From: Nitratifractor sp.
GTDB lineage: Bacteria > Campylobacterota > Campylobacteria > Campylobacterales > Sulfurovaceae
NCBI RefSeq assembly: GCF_015487065.1
Contig: NZ_WFQN01000050.1
Location: forward strand, 1-32,094
Reading direction: 5' to 3'
DNA: 32,094 nt
Below, one piece after another: positions 15,720 to 24,615 of the stretch; the first letter of the stretch is position 1, and each line of letters opens with the position of its first letter. The notes under the pieces are model-generated. The model was not told the DNA's origin and ran no database searches. It saw only the letters and a program-made list of their open reading frames with translations. The translations under genes and the position numbers were made by a program.

Positions 15720-15954
15720 CGGCTTCTCCTTTGAGCAGTGCCGCGACGATCAACCGTCTGGCCCGCTCAGGGCTCAGACGTTTTTTTTCCAGTGAGAGCT
15801 CTTCCAAAAGCGTTTGAAACCAGGCGTCATCCAGACGATGTTTGTAATAAAGAACCGCGGACTGATCCCCGGGGGCACTCTTGAACCACTCCTCCGGTCC
15901 CACAACCTGCAGCGTGGTATCGGGAGCGAAAGCCGAGACACGAACCTTTCTCAT
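15706..15954 (-). CDS. Small conserved-looking hypothetical protein between hisC and dxs
   Basis: I do not recognise this 82-residue protein. It has no signal peptide or membrane segment. The N-terminal half is beta-like ([21 protein letters not shown]), while the C-terminal half is helical and charged ([26 protein letters not shown]). It overlaps the hisC stop by four bases (ATGA) and the dxs start by 14, which supports real translation in the operon. It sits where C. jejuni carries fliF-fliG-fliH but shows no FliH-like motif that I can see. Confidence 0.72.
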   Translation of the reverse strand: MRKVRVSAFAPDTTLQVVGPEEWFKSAPGDQSAVLYYKHRLDDAWFQTLLEELSLEKKRLSPERARRLIVAALLKGEAVDRD

Positions 15955-17045
15955 CCCAGTACCTCATCCATCACTTCAAAAAGCCGATCGTTCTGCGCGG
16001 GAGTCCCTACGGTGATCCGCAGGGCATTCATCCCGTAGGAGCTCAGATCCCGCACGATCACCCCCCGGCGAAGCAGTGCTTCGGCCACTGCTGATGCCTT
16101 CCGCTCTTTGGGGAAAAGCCAGGTGATAAAGTTGGTGTAGCTCTCGATATAGTCGAATCCGTGCGCTTCGGCATACGCCTCGTACCGGGGGAGCTCCTGC
16201 CGATGGAGCGCCAGGCTCTTCTGCACAAAAGCCTCATCCGCGTTGGCGGCAATCGCCGCCGCCAGAGAGAGGGTCGTAATGTTGAAAGGAGGACGCAGTT
16301 TCATCAGGGCCTGAATGATCTCAGGTTGCGCGATACCGTAACCGACCCGCATTCCTCCCAGACCGTAGGCTTTGGAGAAGGTGCCCAGGTAGAGGGCATT
16401 GGGATAGCGCAGCAGTTCCGCCGGATCGATCCGATAGGCCGGATCCCGGTCGGCCGCATACTCCATATAGGCGCCGTCGACCACCACCAAAGTATCCGGG
16501 TCTGCCGCCTCGATGATTTTGAAAATCTCTTCCCGTGCCGTCGCATCCCCCGTAGGGTTGTTGGGGGTACAGAGGAAAACCACTGCAGGCTTGTGCTCCC
16601 GCATCATCGGGATAAACTCATCACTGCGGTGACGGTAATCGGCGGTACGGAGAATCTCGGCCCCCTGCTGCAGCGCATAGATGCTGTACATCGCAAAGGT
16701 GACCCGGCTCATCAGGACTTTGGATCCTTCATGAAGTTTGGCTCGGGAGACAAACTCCAGGATCTGATCGCTGCCGGCCCCGATAATGAGGGTCTCCTCC
16801 CCGACGTTGAAACGTTTCGCCAGCGAAGCCTTGAGCTCATACATACTGTCATCGGGATAGAGGTGCGCTTTGTCGGCGTTGGCCCGGATCGCCTCCGCCG
16901 CCTTCGGACTGGTCCCCAGAGGGTTTTCGTTGGAGGCGAGTTTGACCACCTCTTCGGGGCGGATTCCGAACTCCCTCACCACCAGCTCGATGGGTTTACC
17001 CGCTTCGTAGGTTTTGATCGCGTCAAGCTCTTTATTGAATTTCAT
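15951..17045 (-). CDS. hisC: Histidinol-phosphate aminotransferase
   Basis: This class II PLP aminotransferase of histidine synthesis may also serve aromatic amino acid transamination. It has 364 residues. Landmarks are [12 protein letters not shown] (substrate binding), [18 protein letters not shown] with the PLP-contacting Asp and Tyr, Lys225 in [16 protein letters not shown] (Schiff base), and the C-terminal [13 protein letters not shown]. It lies directly after pheA, as in C. jejuni, which fits a shared aromatic role with prephenate metabolism. Confidence 0.95.
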   Translation of the reverse strand: MKFNKELDAIKTYEAGKPIELVVREFGIRPEEVVKLASNENPLGTSPKAAEAIRANADKAHLYPDDSMYELKASLAKRFNVGEETLIIGAGSDQILEFVSRAKLHEGSKVLMSRVTFAMYSIYALQQGAEILRTADYRHRSDEFIPMMREHKPAVVFLCTPNNPTGDATAREEIFKIIEAADPDTLVVVDGAYMEYAADRDPAYRIDPAELLRYPNALYLGTFSKAYGLGGMRVGYGIAQPEIIQALMKLRPPFNITTLSLAAAIAANADEAFVQKSLALHRQELPRYEAYAEAHGFDYIESYTNFITWLFPKERKASAVAEALLRRGVIVRDLSSYGMNALRITVGTPAQNDRLFEVMDEVLG

Positions 17046-17091
17046 AGGTTTCCTTCTCTTCTCATCTCACACTCCGCACTCAACGCTTCTG

Positions 17092-18159
17092 TCAGACATC
17101 ATCGGCTTCTTTCACATACGAACCGAGGAATTTGATCGACTCCCGATGTTTTTCGAAAATCTTCCGGATCTTCTCGTCTTCTCTATGGCCGTCAAATTCG
17201 ATGAAAAAGATCGATACTCCCCCGACGATGTGGGATTTGATCTTGGTCAGATCGATCTCGGCCTCTTTGAAATCGTTGAGGAAATCCACCAAGGCCCCCG
17301 GCCGGTTGGGCAAACGAACCAGGATCGTGGTCTTGTCCCGTCCACTGGGCCGATTCTCGAAATCACTGACGATAAAGAAGCGTGTCCGGTTGTTTCCTTC
17401 ATCCTCAATATTTCTGAAAAGAACCGGCAGGTGGTAGATTCGGGAGGCGACTTCGGAGCAGATGGCAGCGGATTCCGGGTCTTTGGCTGCCAACTGTGCC
17501 GCCTTGGCGGTGGATTCCACCGGAATCTGCTCTACCAGGTCCAGCCCCACATCTTCGAGGAAGCGACTGCATTGACCGAAGGCGATATCTTTGGAGTAGA
17601 GCCGCTTGATCTCTTTGATATTCTCCGCTTTGGTCGCCAGTACATGGTGAATCTCCACAATCACTTCCGCGACGATCTTCAGATCATAATCACTCAGACA
17701 GCTGATGGTGTCGCTGACGATCCCGTTGAAGCTGTTTTCGATGGGAACGACACCGAACTTGGCTTTGCCGCCGGCCACTTCCCGGAAAACCCCCTTGATG
17801 GTATGAATAGGGAGGTAGGCGCTCATGGCTCCAAATTTCATCTCCGCCGCCTGATGGGTGAAGCTCGCCTCCGGCCCCAGAAAGGCGACCCGTTCGGGCA
17901 GCTCGTAGTTGCGGGCGACGGCGAAAAGCTCCAGGAAAAGCGCCTCGATCGCCTCGTCGGTGAGCAGTCCGCCCCGCTCCCGATTGCGGGCTTTGAGCCG
18001 CTCCAGAATCTCCTGCTCCCGCTCCGGTCGATAGATCGGCGCCCCGGTGCTATTTTTGAGCCGGCCCACTTCGTGAACGATTCGAAGACGCTCATTGTAG
18101 AGGTCCAGCAGGGCATCGTCGATCCGGTCGATCTCTTTGCGCAAACTCTCCAGTGTCAT
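17092..18159 (-). CDS. pheA: Bifunctional chorismate mutase/prephenate dehydratase
   Basis: This enzyme takes chorismate to prephenate and then phenylpyruvate for phenylalanine synthesis. The 355 residues divide into a chorismate mutase domain (~1-85, LRKEIDRIDDALLDLYNERL), a prephenate dehydratase domain (~90-270, beginning RVAFLGPEASFTH, with NNRTRFFIVSD near its end), and a C-terminal ACT regulatory domain (~275-350, TILVRLPNRPGALVDFLN). The ACT domain implies feedback by phenylalanine. It starts one base after the lysA stop. Confidence 0.95.
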   Translation of the reverse strand: MTLESLRKEIDRIDDALLDLYNERLRIVHEVGRLKNSTGAPIYRPEREQEILERLKARNRERGGLLTDEAIEALFLELFAVARNYELPERVAFLGPEASFTHQAAEMKFGAMSAYLPIHTIKGVFREVAGGKAKFGVVPIENSFNGIVSDTISCLSDYDLKIVAEVIVEIHHVLATKAENIKEIKRLYSKDIAFGQCSRFLEDVGLDLVEQIPVESTAKAAQLAAKDPESAAICSEVASRIYHLPVLFRNIEDEGNNRTRFFIVSDFENRPSGRDKTTILVRLPNRPGALVDFLNDFKEAEIDLTKIKSHIVGGVSIFFIEFDGHREDEKIRKIFEKHRESIKFLGSYVKEADDV

Positions 18160-18160
18160 C

Positions 18161-19381
18161 TCAGGCCTCCAGATGTCCCTTTTCCAGACGGATCTGATCC
18201 TCGAAATTCTCCCGATCGCGGATCAGACGACACGTTCCCGCTTCGCAGGCCACCTCCGCGGCACGGCCCCGGGTGTTGTAATTGCTGGCCATGGTGAACC
18301 CGTAGGCCCCGGCGCTGTGCACCAGGAGCAGATCCCCGCTCTCCGTCGGCGGCAGCAGCAACTCTTTGGCCAGCCAATCTCCGCTCTCACAGATCGGACC
18401 GACAACATCCGCCGGAGTCTTTTCCTCTTCACGCTCCGTCTCTTTGAGCATTTCAATCCGATGGTAAGCCCCGTAAAGCGAGGGGCGCAGAAGATCATTC
18501 ATCGCCCCGTCGACAATGACAAAACGTTTGGTTCCGTTGCGCTTTTCGTAGAGGACCCGGGTCAGCAGCCAGCCGGCATTGGCCGTCAGGTAACGTCCCG
18601 GTTCACAGATGATGGTCAGATCCAGCCCCCGGATGGCGGAGGTGACCGCTTCGGCATAGGCCTCCACCTCGATCGGAGTCTCATCCCGATAGACCACTCC
18701 AAGTCCACCGCCCACATCGAAGAAACGAATCTCCACCCCAATTGCCGCCAGGGAACGGACCAGATCGGCGACGATACCGGCCGCTTCCCGGATCGGGGAG
18801 ATCTCGGTCAGTTGAGAACCGATATGGAAATGAATCCCCACCGGATCGAGCCAGGGGGAGTTTTTGGCATGAATATACATCCGTTTCGCCATCGCGATCT
18901 CAACTCCGAATTTGTTTTCATGCAATCCGGTGGAGATGTAGGGGTGGGTTTGAGGATCGACGTTGGGGTTGACCCGGATAGAGATCCGGGCCTCTTTGCC
19001 GAGGCTTTGGGCCACCTGCTCCACCCGGTACATCTCCGCTTCACTTTCGAGATTGATCATCAAGATCCCCTCTTCCAATGCCTGCCGGATCTCATCGTCC
19101 CGTTTCCCCACTCCGGAAAAGATGATCTTGTAGGGTTCGATCCCCGCCGTTCGGGCCCGCAGAACCTCTCCGATACTCACACAGTCGGCGCCGGAACCAA
19201 GCCGACCGAAATGGGCGATCACCGAGAGGTTGGAGTTGGCTTTGACCGCATAGGCGATCAGTGATTTTTCACCGGCAAAAGCCTCTTTGAGCCGACGATA
19301 GTTCTCGGTCATTGCGTCAAAATCATAGACATAAAGCGGCGTACCGTATTGGCGGGCCAAGGCTTCGAAATCAATCTGCAT
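18161..19381 (-). CDS. lysA: Diaminopimelate decarboxylase
   Basis: This PLP enzyme of the alanine-racemase fold makes lysine from meso-diaminopimelate. It has 406 residues. Lys47 in YAVKANSN binds PLP; HFHIGSQ, the glycine loop FDVGGGLGV and CEPGR follow; the CESGD motif near the C-terminus supplies the active-site Cys from the partner subunit. It is followed by pheA, as in C. jejuni. The 50-base gap upstream separates it from the permease gene. Confidence 0.96.
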   Translation of the reverse strand: MQIDFEALARQYGTPLYVYDFDAMTENYRRLKEAFAGEKSLIAYAVKANSNLSVIAHFGRLGSGADCVSIGEVLRARTAGIEPYKIIFSGVGKRDDEIRQALEEGILMINLESEAEMYRVEQVAQSLGKEARISIRVNPNVDPQTHPYISTGLHENKFGVEIAMAKRMYIHAKNSPWLDPVGIHFHIGSQLTEISPIREAAGIVADLVRSLAAIGVEIRFFDVGGGLGVVYRDETPIEVEAYAEAVTSAIRGLDLTIICEPGRYLTANAGWLLTRVLYEKRNGTKRFVIVDGAMNDLLRPSLYGAYHRIEMLKETEREEEKTPADVVGPICESGDWLAKELLLPPTESGDLLLVHSAGAYGFTMASNYNTRGRAAEVACEAGTCRLIRDRENFEDQIRLEKGHLEA

Positions 19382-19431
19382 ACTCTTCTCTTCGTTGTGG
19401 GATCGTCTAAATGGAGGATATTTTATCCAAA

Positions 19432-20541
19432 TCAGGCCGCGTTTCCTCTGAGGGAGAGAGACGGCGACTCCCGGCGCCGCTCACGCCGATCCAGCCCCCA
19501 TGCATAGATCAGCAGAATCGCGACGGGCAAGGTCTGGCCTAGCTCCGGAGCGATCACCCCGTTCATTCCCAGACGGAAGAGGGCATACAGCAGCGCCCAG
19601 AACAGCAGTGCGCTCCCCAAAAGTGCCACCCAGAGCTGCTCTTTGCGTACAAAACGGTGATAGGGAGGCGTCCGATAGAAGAAAATCACCATCAGGGCCA
19701 GAGCAAAAAGGGGCATAACGACTTTGTTGGAGAGAATCGACTTGACTTTGTCCGACGAGAGCCCCTGCCGCTCCAACAGCCGCAATGCCGCGATAGAATC
19801 TCCCAGGGAAAACGTTCCTCCCTGATAAATCTTGCGAAAGACCTTGGGGCGGTAGCCTTCCAGTACAATCAGCCCTTGAACGCTGCGGTCTTTGAACCCG
19901 ACGAGTCGCCCCTTTGAATCAAAGCGCTTGGTGCGGATTTCAGCCCGGGGAGCGATCCAATGCCCTTTGTGATAGGACGCCGACGGAAAACGAACAGTAC
20001 GAACCACTCGCCGCCCCTGCATTTCAAAAAGCGTCCCTTCTCTGAGTTCTTTGCGCAAAGGGTCCAACTCCCGGGCATAGACAAAGGCTTTGTCGTATTT
20101 GAAGAAGAGATCCGTCAATCTCTCTTTGTAACGATCGGCATGGAGAATTTCTCTGGCACGATCCTGACCGTAGGCAAACGGAGTCATCTGCAAAAAAGTA
20201 AAGAGCAGATAGATCCCGACTCCGGAAACGAGGAAGGGGAGCAGAAGCTGTCGCCGTCCATAACCGAAGGAGAAGAGGGAAACAAAGATATTGCGGTAGA
20301 TGAACGAGATCTGTGTCCAAGCCATCGCCATCAATATCACCAGCGGATAGATGAGCGCGACCATATATTCCCAGGTATAGAACGCATAGAGAATTTTACG
20401 GTTAACCCCGCCGTGGAGCCGTTGAGCGTTCTGGAGAAAATCGATAAAGACCACCGCCAGGCTCAAACCGATCAAGAGGATCAGAAAGTTTTTCAGATAG
20501 TGTCGGGCAATGTAGCGGAAATAGCGCTTAGGCCCCTGCAT
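19432..20541 (-). CDS. LptF/LptG (YjgP/YjgQ) family LPS-export permease
   Basis: The start at ATG 20541 follows GGGAG and gives 369 residues. Membrane helices sit near residues 20-40, 55-80, 90-115 and, at the C-terminus, three more (~270-350). A large periplasmic beta-rich domain lies between them, as in LptF/LptG. These permeases form the LptB2FG ABC complex that pulls LPS from the inner membrane. Whether it is LptF or LptG is not clear. It overlaps the pth gene by 14 bases. The same pth-permease-lysA order occurs in C. jejuni. Confidence 0.85.
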   Translation of the reverse strand: MQGPKRYFRYIARHYLKNFLILLIGLSLAVVFIDFLQNAQRLHGGVNRKILYAFYTWEYMVALIYPLVILMAMAWTQISFIYRNIFVSLFSFGYGRRQLLLPFLVSGVGIYLLFTFLQMTPFAYGQDRAREILHADRYKERLTDLFFKYDKAFVYARELDPLRKELREGTLFEMQGRRVVRTVRFPSASYHKGHWIAPRAEIRTKRFDSKGRLVGFKDRSVQGLIVLEGYRPKVFRKIYQGGTFSLGDSIAALRLLERQGLSSDKVKSILSNKVVMPLFALALMVIFFYRTPPYHRFVRKEQLWVALLGSALLFWALLYALFRLGMNGVIAPELGQTLPVAILLIYAWGLDRRERRRESPSLSLRGNAA

Positions 20542-21100
20542 CGCCGCTCCCTTTGAGCGTGTAGCGGGATTTGAGCTCATTGAGGGAGATCGTCGGGACT
20601 TTCAGTGCCGCATCGGTCGCTGCTTCTACCACCTTCTCGACAATGACCTCCTCCTGCTCCGTAAAGGGACTCAGGACATAGCTGACCACTTCACTTTTGC
20701 GTGCCGGTTTCCCCACACCGATACGAAGGCGCAGATAGTCACCGCCTACTGCGGCATCAATGGACTTGAGACCGTTGTGTCCCCCGGAGCTTCCGCCGAC
20801 TTTGTAACGGAGGGTTCCCAGAGACAGATCGATATCGTCGTGGATTACCACCAGGTCTTCGAGAGGAATTTTGTAAAAATCCATGACGGCTTTGACGCTG
20901 CGGCCGGAGAGATTCATAAAGGTAAGAGGTTTGAGGAAAAAACGGTCACCCTCACGATAGAGGTGACCTTCGAAGCTTTTCTTGGAAATATCTCTGGCAC
21001 CGGTTTCAGCCACCAGACGGTCGATGACCCGAAAACCGATATTGTGTCGGGTCTTTGCGTATGTCGGCCCGGGATTTCCCAATCCGACATAGAGGGTCAC
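20528..21100 (-). CDS. pth: Peptidyl-tRNA hydrolase
   Basis: Pth recycles peptidyl-tRNAs that drop off the ribosome. It has 190 residues. The catalytic His19 lies in KTRHNIGF after GLGNPGPTY; other landmarks are KPLTFMNLSG, the VIHDDIDL region and GGSSGGHNGLKSI. It follows rplY by nine bases; this rplY-pth pairing is widespread. It overlaps the LptF/G-type gene. Confidence 0.96.
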   Translation of the reverse strand: MTLYVGLGNPGPTYAKTRHNIGFRVIDRLVAETGARDISKKSFEGHLYREGDRFFLKPLTFMNLSGRSVKAVMDFYKIPLEDLVVIHDDIDLSLGTLRYKVGGSSGGHNGLKSIDAAVGGDYLRLRIGVGKPARKSEVVSYVLSPFTEQEEVIVEKVVEAATDAALKVPTISLNELKSRYTLKGSGDAGA

Positions 21101-21109
21101 GGCGTCGCC

Positions 21110-21646
21110 TTAGCGAGCTTTGATCACACCGCAGACGGAAACGTGGGGGCGGTCCATCATCCGGCACCCTTCGGGAACGTCGATATCCCGGACAAGAATC
21201 GACTCATCCCGATCCAGCTCACTCACATCCAGGGTAAAGTTGGCGGGAATATTTTCAATCGCGCCGCGAACTTTCAGACGGCGTTTGGTGATAACCAGAA
21301 CCCCTTTGTTCTTGAGGCCTTTGGGGACACCGACGGTCTTGACGGGAACCAGATAATCGGTCACTTCGCCGGGAACGGCGATGCGCAGATCCACATGCTG
21401 GATATCACCGGTGACAGGGTGAAGCTGATACTCCTGAATCACGACGTTGAGCTCTTTGTCACCCACTTTGACGGGAAATGCCAGATTCTCTTTTCTGCGG
21501 ACGGTTCTGATAAATTCACCCTGCTTGAAAGCGGCATGGATATTCTCCACCCCTTTCGCATAGATGTTGGCAATCAGATAACCATCTCGTTTGAGCTTTT
21601 TGGCGTTGCTCTTTCCGATACTCTCTCTAACGATGCCTTCCAACAT
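21110..21646 (-). CDS. rplY: 50S ribosomal protein L25/general stress protein Ctc
   Basis: This 178-residue long-form L25 (Ctc/TL5 type) has an N-terminal 5S rRNA-binding domain (~1-90) and a C-terminal beta domain (~91-178; [21 protein letters not shown]). The start [24 protein letters not shown] has AAGGAC upstream. It heads the rplY-pth-permease run. Confidence 0.93.
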   Translation of the reverse strand: MLEGIVRESIGKSNAKKLKRDGYLIANIYAKGVENIHAAFKQGEFIRTVRRKENLAFPVKVGDKELNVVIQEYQLHPVTGDIQHVDLRIAVPGEVTDYLVPVKTVGVPKGLKNKGVLVITKRRLKVRGAIENIPANFTLDVSELDRDESILVRDIDVPEGCRMMDRPHVSVCGVIKAR

Positions 21647-21676
21647 AATGTAGTCCTTTGTGTAAAATAGGGCGGA

Positions 21677-21682
21677 ATTCTA
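21677..21682 (-). promoter_or_regulatory. Candidate rplY -10 (TAGAAT)
   Basis: Minus-strand GGATAGAATTC holds TAGAAT 31 bases before the rplY ATG. Just upstream, AACC...GGTTTTT (about 21704-21686) could form a weak terminator hairpin for pilT. Confidence 0.38.
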
Positions 21683-21718
21683 TCCTAAAAACCCTGAAAG
21701 GTTCTTAAGAGCCGGACG

Positions 21719-22876
21719 CTACTCCTCATCCTCTTTGAAATCATAGGCATCCAGCTCCTCCAATATTTTCGCCTCCTCGGTATGTTTGGCCGGCGTTTTG
21801 ACCGTTCCGCGACCGATGCCCTCCATCCAGAGTTTGAGATCGGAGGGAGAGGTGGCATACTCCAGAGCCGTCTCTTCCGAAATGATCCCGTCCACAACCA
21901 GATCGTAAAGATGCTGGTCAAAGGTCTGGGATTTATAGATGTCCCGACCTTCAGCGATGGCATCCGGAATCTCAAAGTCACGGTTTTCCGCTATCAATTC
22001 AGCAATTCTCGATGTCTGGACCATCACTTCGACCGCGGCAATCCGCCCTCCGTCGATAGTCGGGACCAGACGCTGGGAGACCACCCCTGCCAAAATCGAA
22101 GCCAGGGAGAGTCGCACGCGGTTTTGCTCCTCTTCGGGGAACATGCCGATGACACGGTTGATGGTCTCTTTGGCATCGAGGGTATGCAGGGTCGAAAAGA
22201 CCAGGTGTCCGGTGTTAGCGGCATGCAGCGCCAGATCCACCGTCTCCACGTCCCGCATCTCCCCGACAAGGATAATATCGGGGTCTTCCCGAAGTGCGGC
22301 GGGCAGCGCATCACGGAAAGAGTTGGAATCCTGACCGATCGACCGCTGGTTGATCAAACACTTTTTGTCGTGGTGAACGAATTCGATGGGATCTTCCAAT
22401 GTGATGATATGTTTATAGTATTTTTCATTAATTCGATTCAGAATCGCCGCCAAAGTGGTAGACTTCCCGCTTCCCGTTACCCCGGTGACCAGGACCAGGC
22501 CTCGTCCTTTGTCGGCAAAGCTTTTGATCACCTCCGGCAAACGGAGCTCCTCAACACTGGGGATATCTGACGGAATCAAACGCATCACGATACTGAGGCC
22601 GTCCATCTGGTAAAAGATATTGACACGGAAGCGGTTCTTCTCATCCAAAACATAGGCCAGATCGAGCGACTTGTGCTCCTTGAGCTGTACATACTGCTCC
22701 GCCGTCGTGATCTCCCGTACCAGCAGATTGACTTTGCTCGCATCCAGAACTTCATCGCCCAGTTTTCTCAATATCCCGGTTATCCGTGCCCGCGGAACCG
22801 TGCCCGCTTTGATGTGCAGGTCACTACCTCCGTGGGCCACGAGGGTTTTAAGGTATTTGTTCAGTTTATCTTTCAT
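21719..22876 (-). CDS. pilT: PilT-type retraction ATPase (type II/IV secretion ATPase superfamily)
   Basis: This 385-residue hexameric ATPase would power type IV pilus retraction. An N-terminal PAS-like domain (SDLHIKAG) leads to Walker A (GVTGSGKST, ~136-144), the Asp box (TLEDPIEFVH), Walker B (DIILVGEMRD) and the His box (GHLVFSTLHT). The C-terminal ~45 residues are a charged, variable tail. It overlaps tal by four bases, so it is the last gene of the clpS-clpA-aat-tal run. No pilin or pilus assembly gene is nearby. The PilT/PilU distinction is uncertain. Confidence 0.88.
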   Translation of the reverse strand: MKDKLNKYLKTLVAHGGSDLHIKAGTVPRARITGILRKLGDEVLDASKVNLLVREITTAEQYVQLKEHKSLDLAYVLDEKNRFRVNIFYQMDGLSIVMRLIPSDIPSVEELRLPEVIKSFADKGRGLVLVTGVTGSGKSTTLAAILNRINEKYYKHIITLEDPIEFVHHDKKCLINQRSIGQDSNSFRDALPAALREDPDIILVGEMRDVETVDLALHAANTGHLVFSTLHTLDAKETINRVIGMFPEEEQNRVRLSLASILAGVVSQRLVPTIDGGRIAAVEVMVQTSRIAELIAENRDFEIPDAIAEGRDIYKSQTFDQHLYDLVVDGIISEETALEYATSPSDLKLWMEGIGRGTVKTPAKHTEEAKILEELDAYDFKEDEE

Positions 22877-23877
22877 GCGTTCTCCAGCCGTTTCAGCATG
22901 TCGGAAAATGCCTTTTCAAAGGCTTCGACCCCTTCACGCATCAGTTGCCCGTAAACCGCATCCATTACAATTCCGTGGTGCCCCAGTTCGGCAAAATAGG
23001 CGTCGATCTCCTCCTCCGGTCGGGGAAGGGTGATCTCGGGATGCCCACCGGCTTCAAAAGCTTCGATGGTCTCGAGAGGGGCCGTATTGACACAATGGGG
23101 ACCGTAAAGGGAACGGATATAGTAATCCGCCGGAAACGGTTGCCCCGCCTTGACCCCGGTGCTGGCGAAAAGGGTTCGAATCGAGGGGGTATGATTTCGC
23201 TGGACCATTCCATAGATCTTGGCGGCGTTCATGATACCGGTCCGTCCCACCGGCAGTCCCTTCTCCTCCAGTATCGGATCCAGCAGTCGGTCGAAACGGC
23301 TGACAAAGACGCTGATGACCGCTTCCACCCGCTCTCCGCCGGTATTTTCAAACTCGTCGATCCCCTCTTTCATCGCCTTCAGACACTCCTTGGCCTGCAT
23401 CGGAGAAAAGACCAGGGTCGCATTGACACTGATCCCGTCGGCCAGCAGAGCCCGCATCGCCGGGAACCCTGCCTCCGTCGCCGGCACCTTGATCATGACA
23501 TTGGGTTCGCCGATGCTTTTGAAGAGGCGTCGCCCCTCGGCGATAGTCCCCTCGGTATCGTTGGCGAGGAAGGGATCGACTTCGATGCTGATATAGCCTT
23601 CACTCCCCTCATCATAAACCCCGCGCAAAGCGATAGCGGCACTTTTGATATCCTCGATAGCCAACGCTTCATACTTTTCTTTGGGTGTCAATCCCCGGAG
23701 AGAGGTGAAAGCCTCCTCGTAGGCAGGAGAACTACTGATCGCCTGGGCGAAGATAGAGGGATTACTGGTCGCTCCGTTGATTATGCCCTCTTCGACCATT
23801 TTCACAAAATCGTGCCTGAGGAAATCCCGTTCGATAAAGTCGAGCCAGAGCGAAAATCCCAGATTGTCATCAATCAT
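22873..23877 (-). CDS. tal: Transaldolase
   Basis: Tal moves a dihydroxyacetone unit between sugar phosphates in the pentose phosphate pathway. The 334-residue length fits campylobacterotal enzymes. NGATSNPSIF at the N-terminus is the family signature; Lys130 in VMIKVPATEAG forms the Schiff base. The later SVFVSRFDRLLDP and STGVKAG motifs agree. It overlaps aat by eight bases and pilT by four. Confidence 0.94.
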   Translation of the reverse strand: MIDDNLGFSLWLDFIERDFLRHDFVKMVEEGIINGATSNPSIFAQAISSSPAYEEAFTSLRGLTPKEKYEALAIEDIKSAAIALRGVYDEGSEGYISIEVDPFLANDTEGTIAEGRRLFKSIGEPNVMIKVPATEAGFPAMRALLADGISVNATLVFSPMQAKECLKAMKEGIDEFENTGGERVEAVISVFVSRFDRLLDPILEEKGLPVGRTGIMNAAKIYGMVQRNHTPSIRTLFASTGVKAGQPFPADYYIRSLYGPHCVNTAPLETIEAFEAGGHPEITLPRPEEEIDAYFAELGHHGIVMDAVYGQLMREGVEAFEKAFSDMLKRLENA

Positions 23878-24601
23878 CTTGATACTCCCATCGGTAATTT
23901 GACCAGCTTCCCAGCTCCGGGGCGGAAGATAGCGCCGCCTCCAACTCTTCGAGGAACTGTTGGCGGGGGACGGCGACGGCTCCTAGCCGCACCAGGTGAT
24001 CCGAGACCACCTGGCAGTCGATAAAATCATAACCTTTTCCCCTTAAAACATCACTGAGAGCCTTGAGCGCGATTTTGGAGCCGTCCCGGGTACGGGAAAA
24101 CATCGATTCGCCGAAAAAGGCCCGTCCCATAGCAATCCCGTAGAGCCCGCCGACCAAAGCCTCCTCTTCATAGACTTCGACACTGTGAGCAAAACCCCGG
24201 CGGTGCAGTTCGGTATAGGCCTCCTGCATCTCGGACGTCAGCCAGGTCCCCCGCTCCTGACGTTCGGGCATCGACGCACAGGCGGTGATGACGGCAGGAA
24301 AGTCGTGATCGAAACGCACCGTATAGTTTCGGTTTCGCAAGATGCGTCGAAAGGAGCGGTTGACCCGAAGCTGATCCGGGTAGAGGATCAGACGCGGATC
24401 GGGAGACCACCAGAGAATCGGATCTCCCGGATTGTACCAGGGGAAGATCCCGTGGCGGTAAGCTTTGAGAATGCGGTCGGGATGGAGATCACCGCCGAAG
24501 GCCAGCAGCCCCTCCTCCGCCGCATGCCTGGGATCGGGAAACGTGTGGGAATAGGGGCTCAGCGGCGTAATGAAATAATCGGGGTCAAAGATAGAGGACA
24601 T
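23870..24601 (-). CDS. aat: Leucyl/phenylalanyl-tRNA-protein transferase
   Basis: Aat adds Leu or Phe to proteins with basic N-termini, marking them for ClpS-ClpAP. The 243 residues carry the family core: GILAFGG-like (EEGLLAFGGDL), the YRHGIFPWYNPGDPILWWSPDPR block and MGRAFFGESMFSR with SKIALKAL. It lies immediately after clpA and clpS, so the N-degron tagging and degradation genes form one unit. Confidence 0.96.
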   Translation of the reverse strand: MSSIFDPDYFITPLSPYSHTFPDPRHAAEEGLLAFGGDLHPDRILKAYRHGIFPWYNPGDPILWWSPDPRLILYPDQLRVNRSFRRILRNRNYTVRFDHDFPAVITACASMPERQERGTWLTSEMQEAYTELHRRGFAHSVEVYEEEALVGGLYGIAMGRAFFGESMFSRTRDGSKIALKALSDVLRGKGYDFIDCQVVSDHLVRLGAVAVPRQQFLEELEAALSSAPELGSWSNYRWEYQDD

Positions 24602-24615
24602 CGGACTTTGTGCCT

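Noticed and set aside
14475-15734. Long plus-strand frame (419 codons) opposite dxs
   Set aside because: Low-complexity antisense frame caused by GC-rich codon use; no recognisable domain. The same holds for the long antisense frames at 16161-17135, 17014-18297 and 18137-19264.
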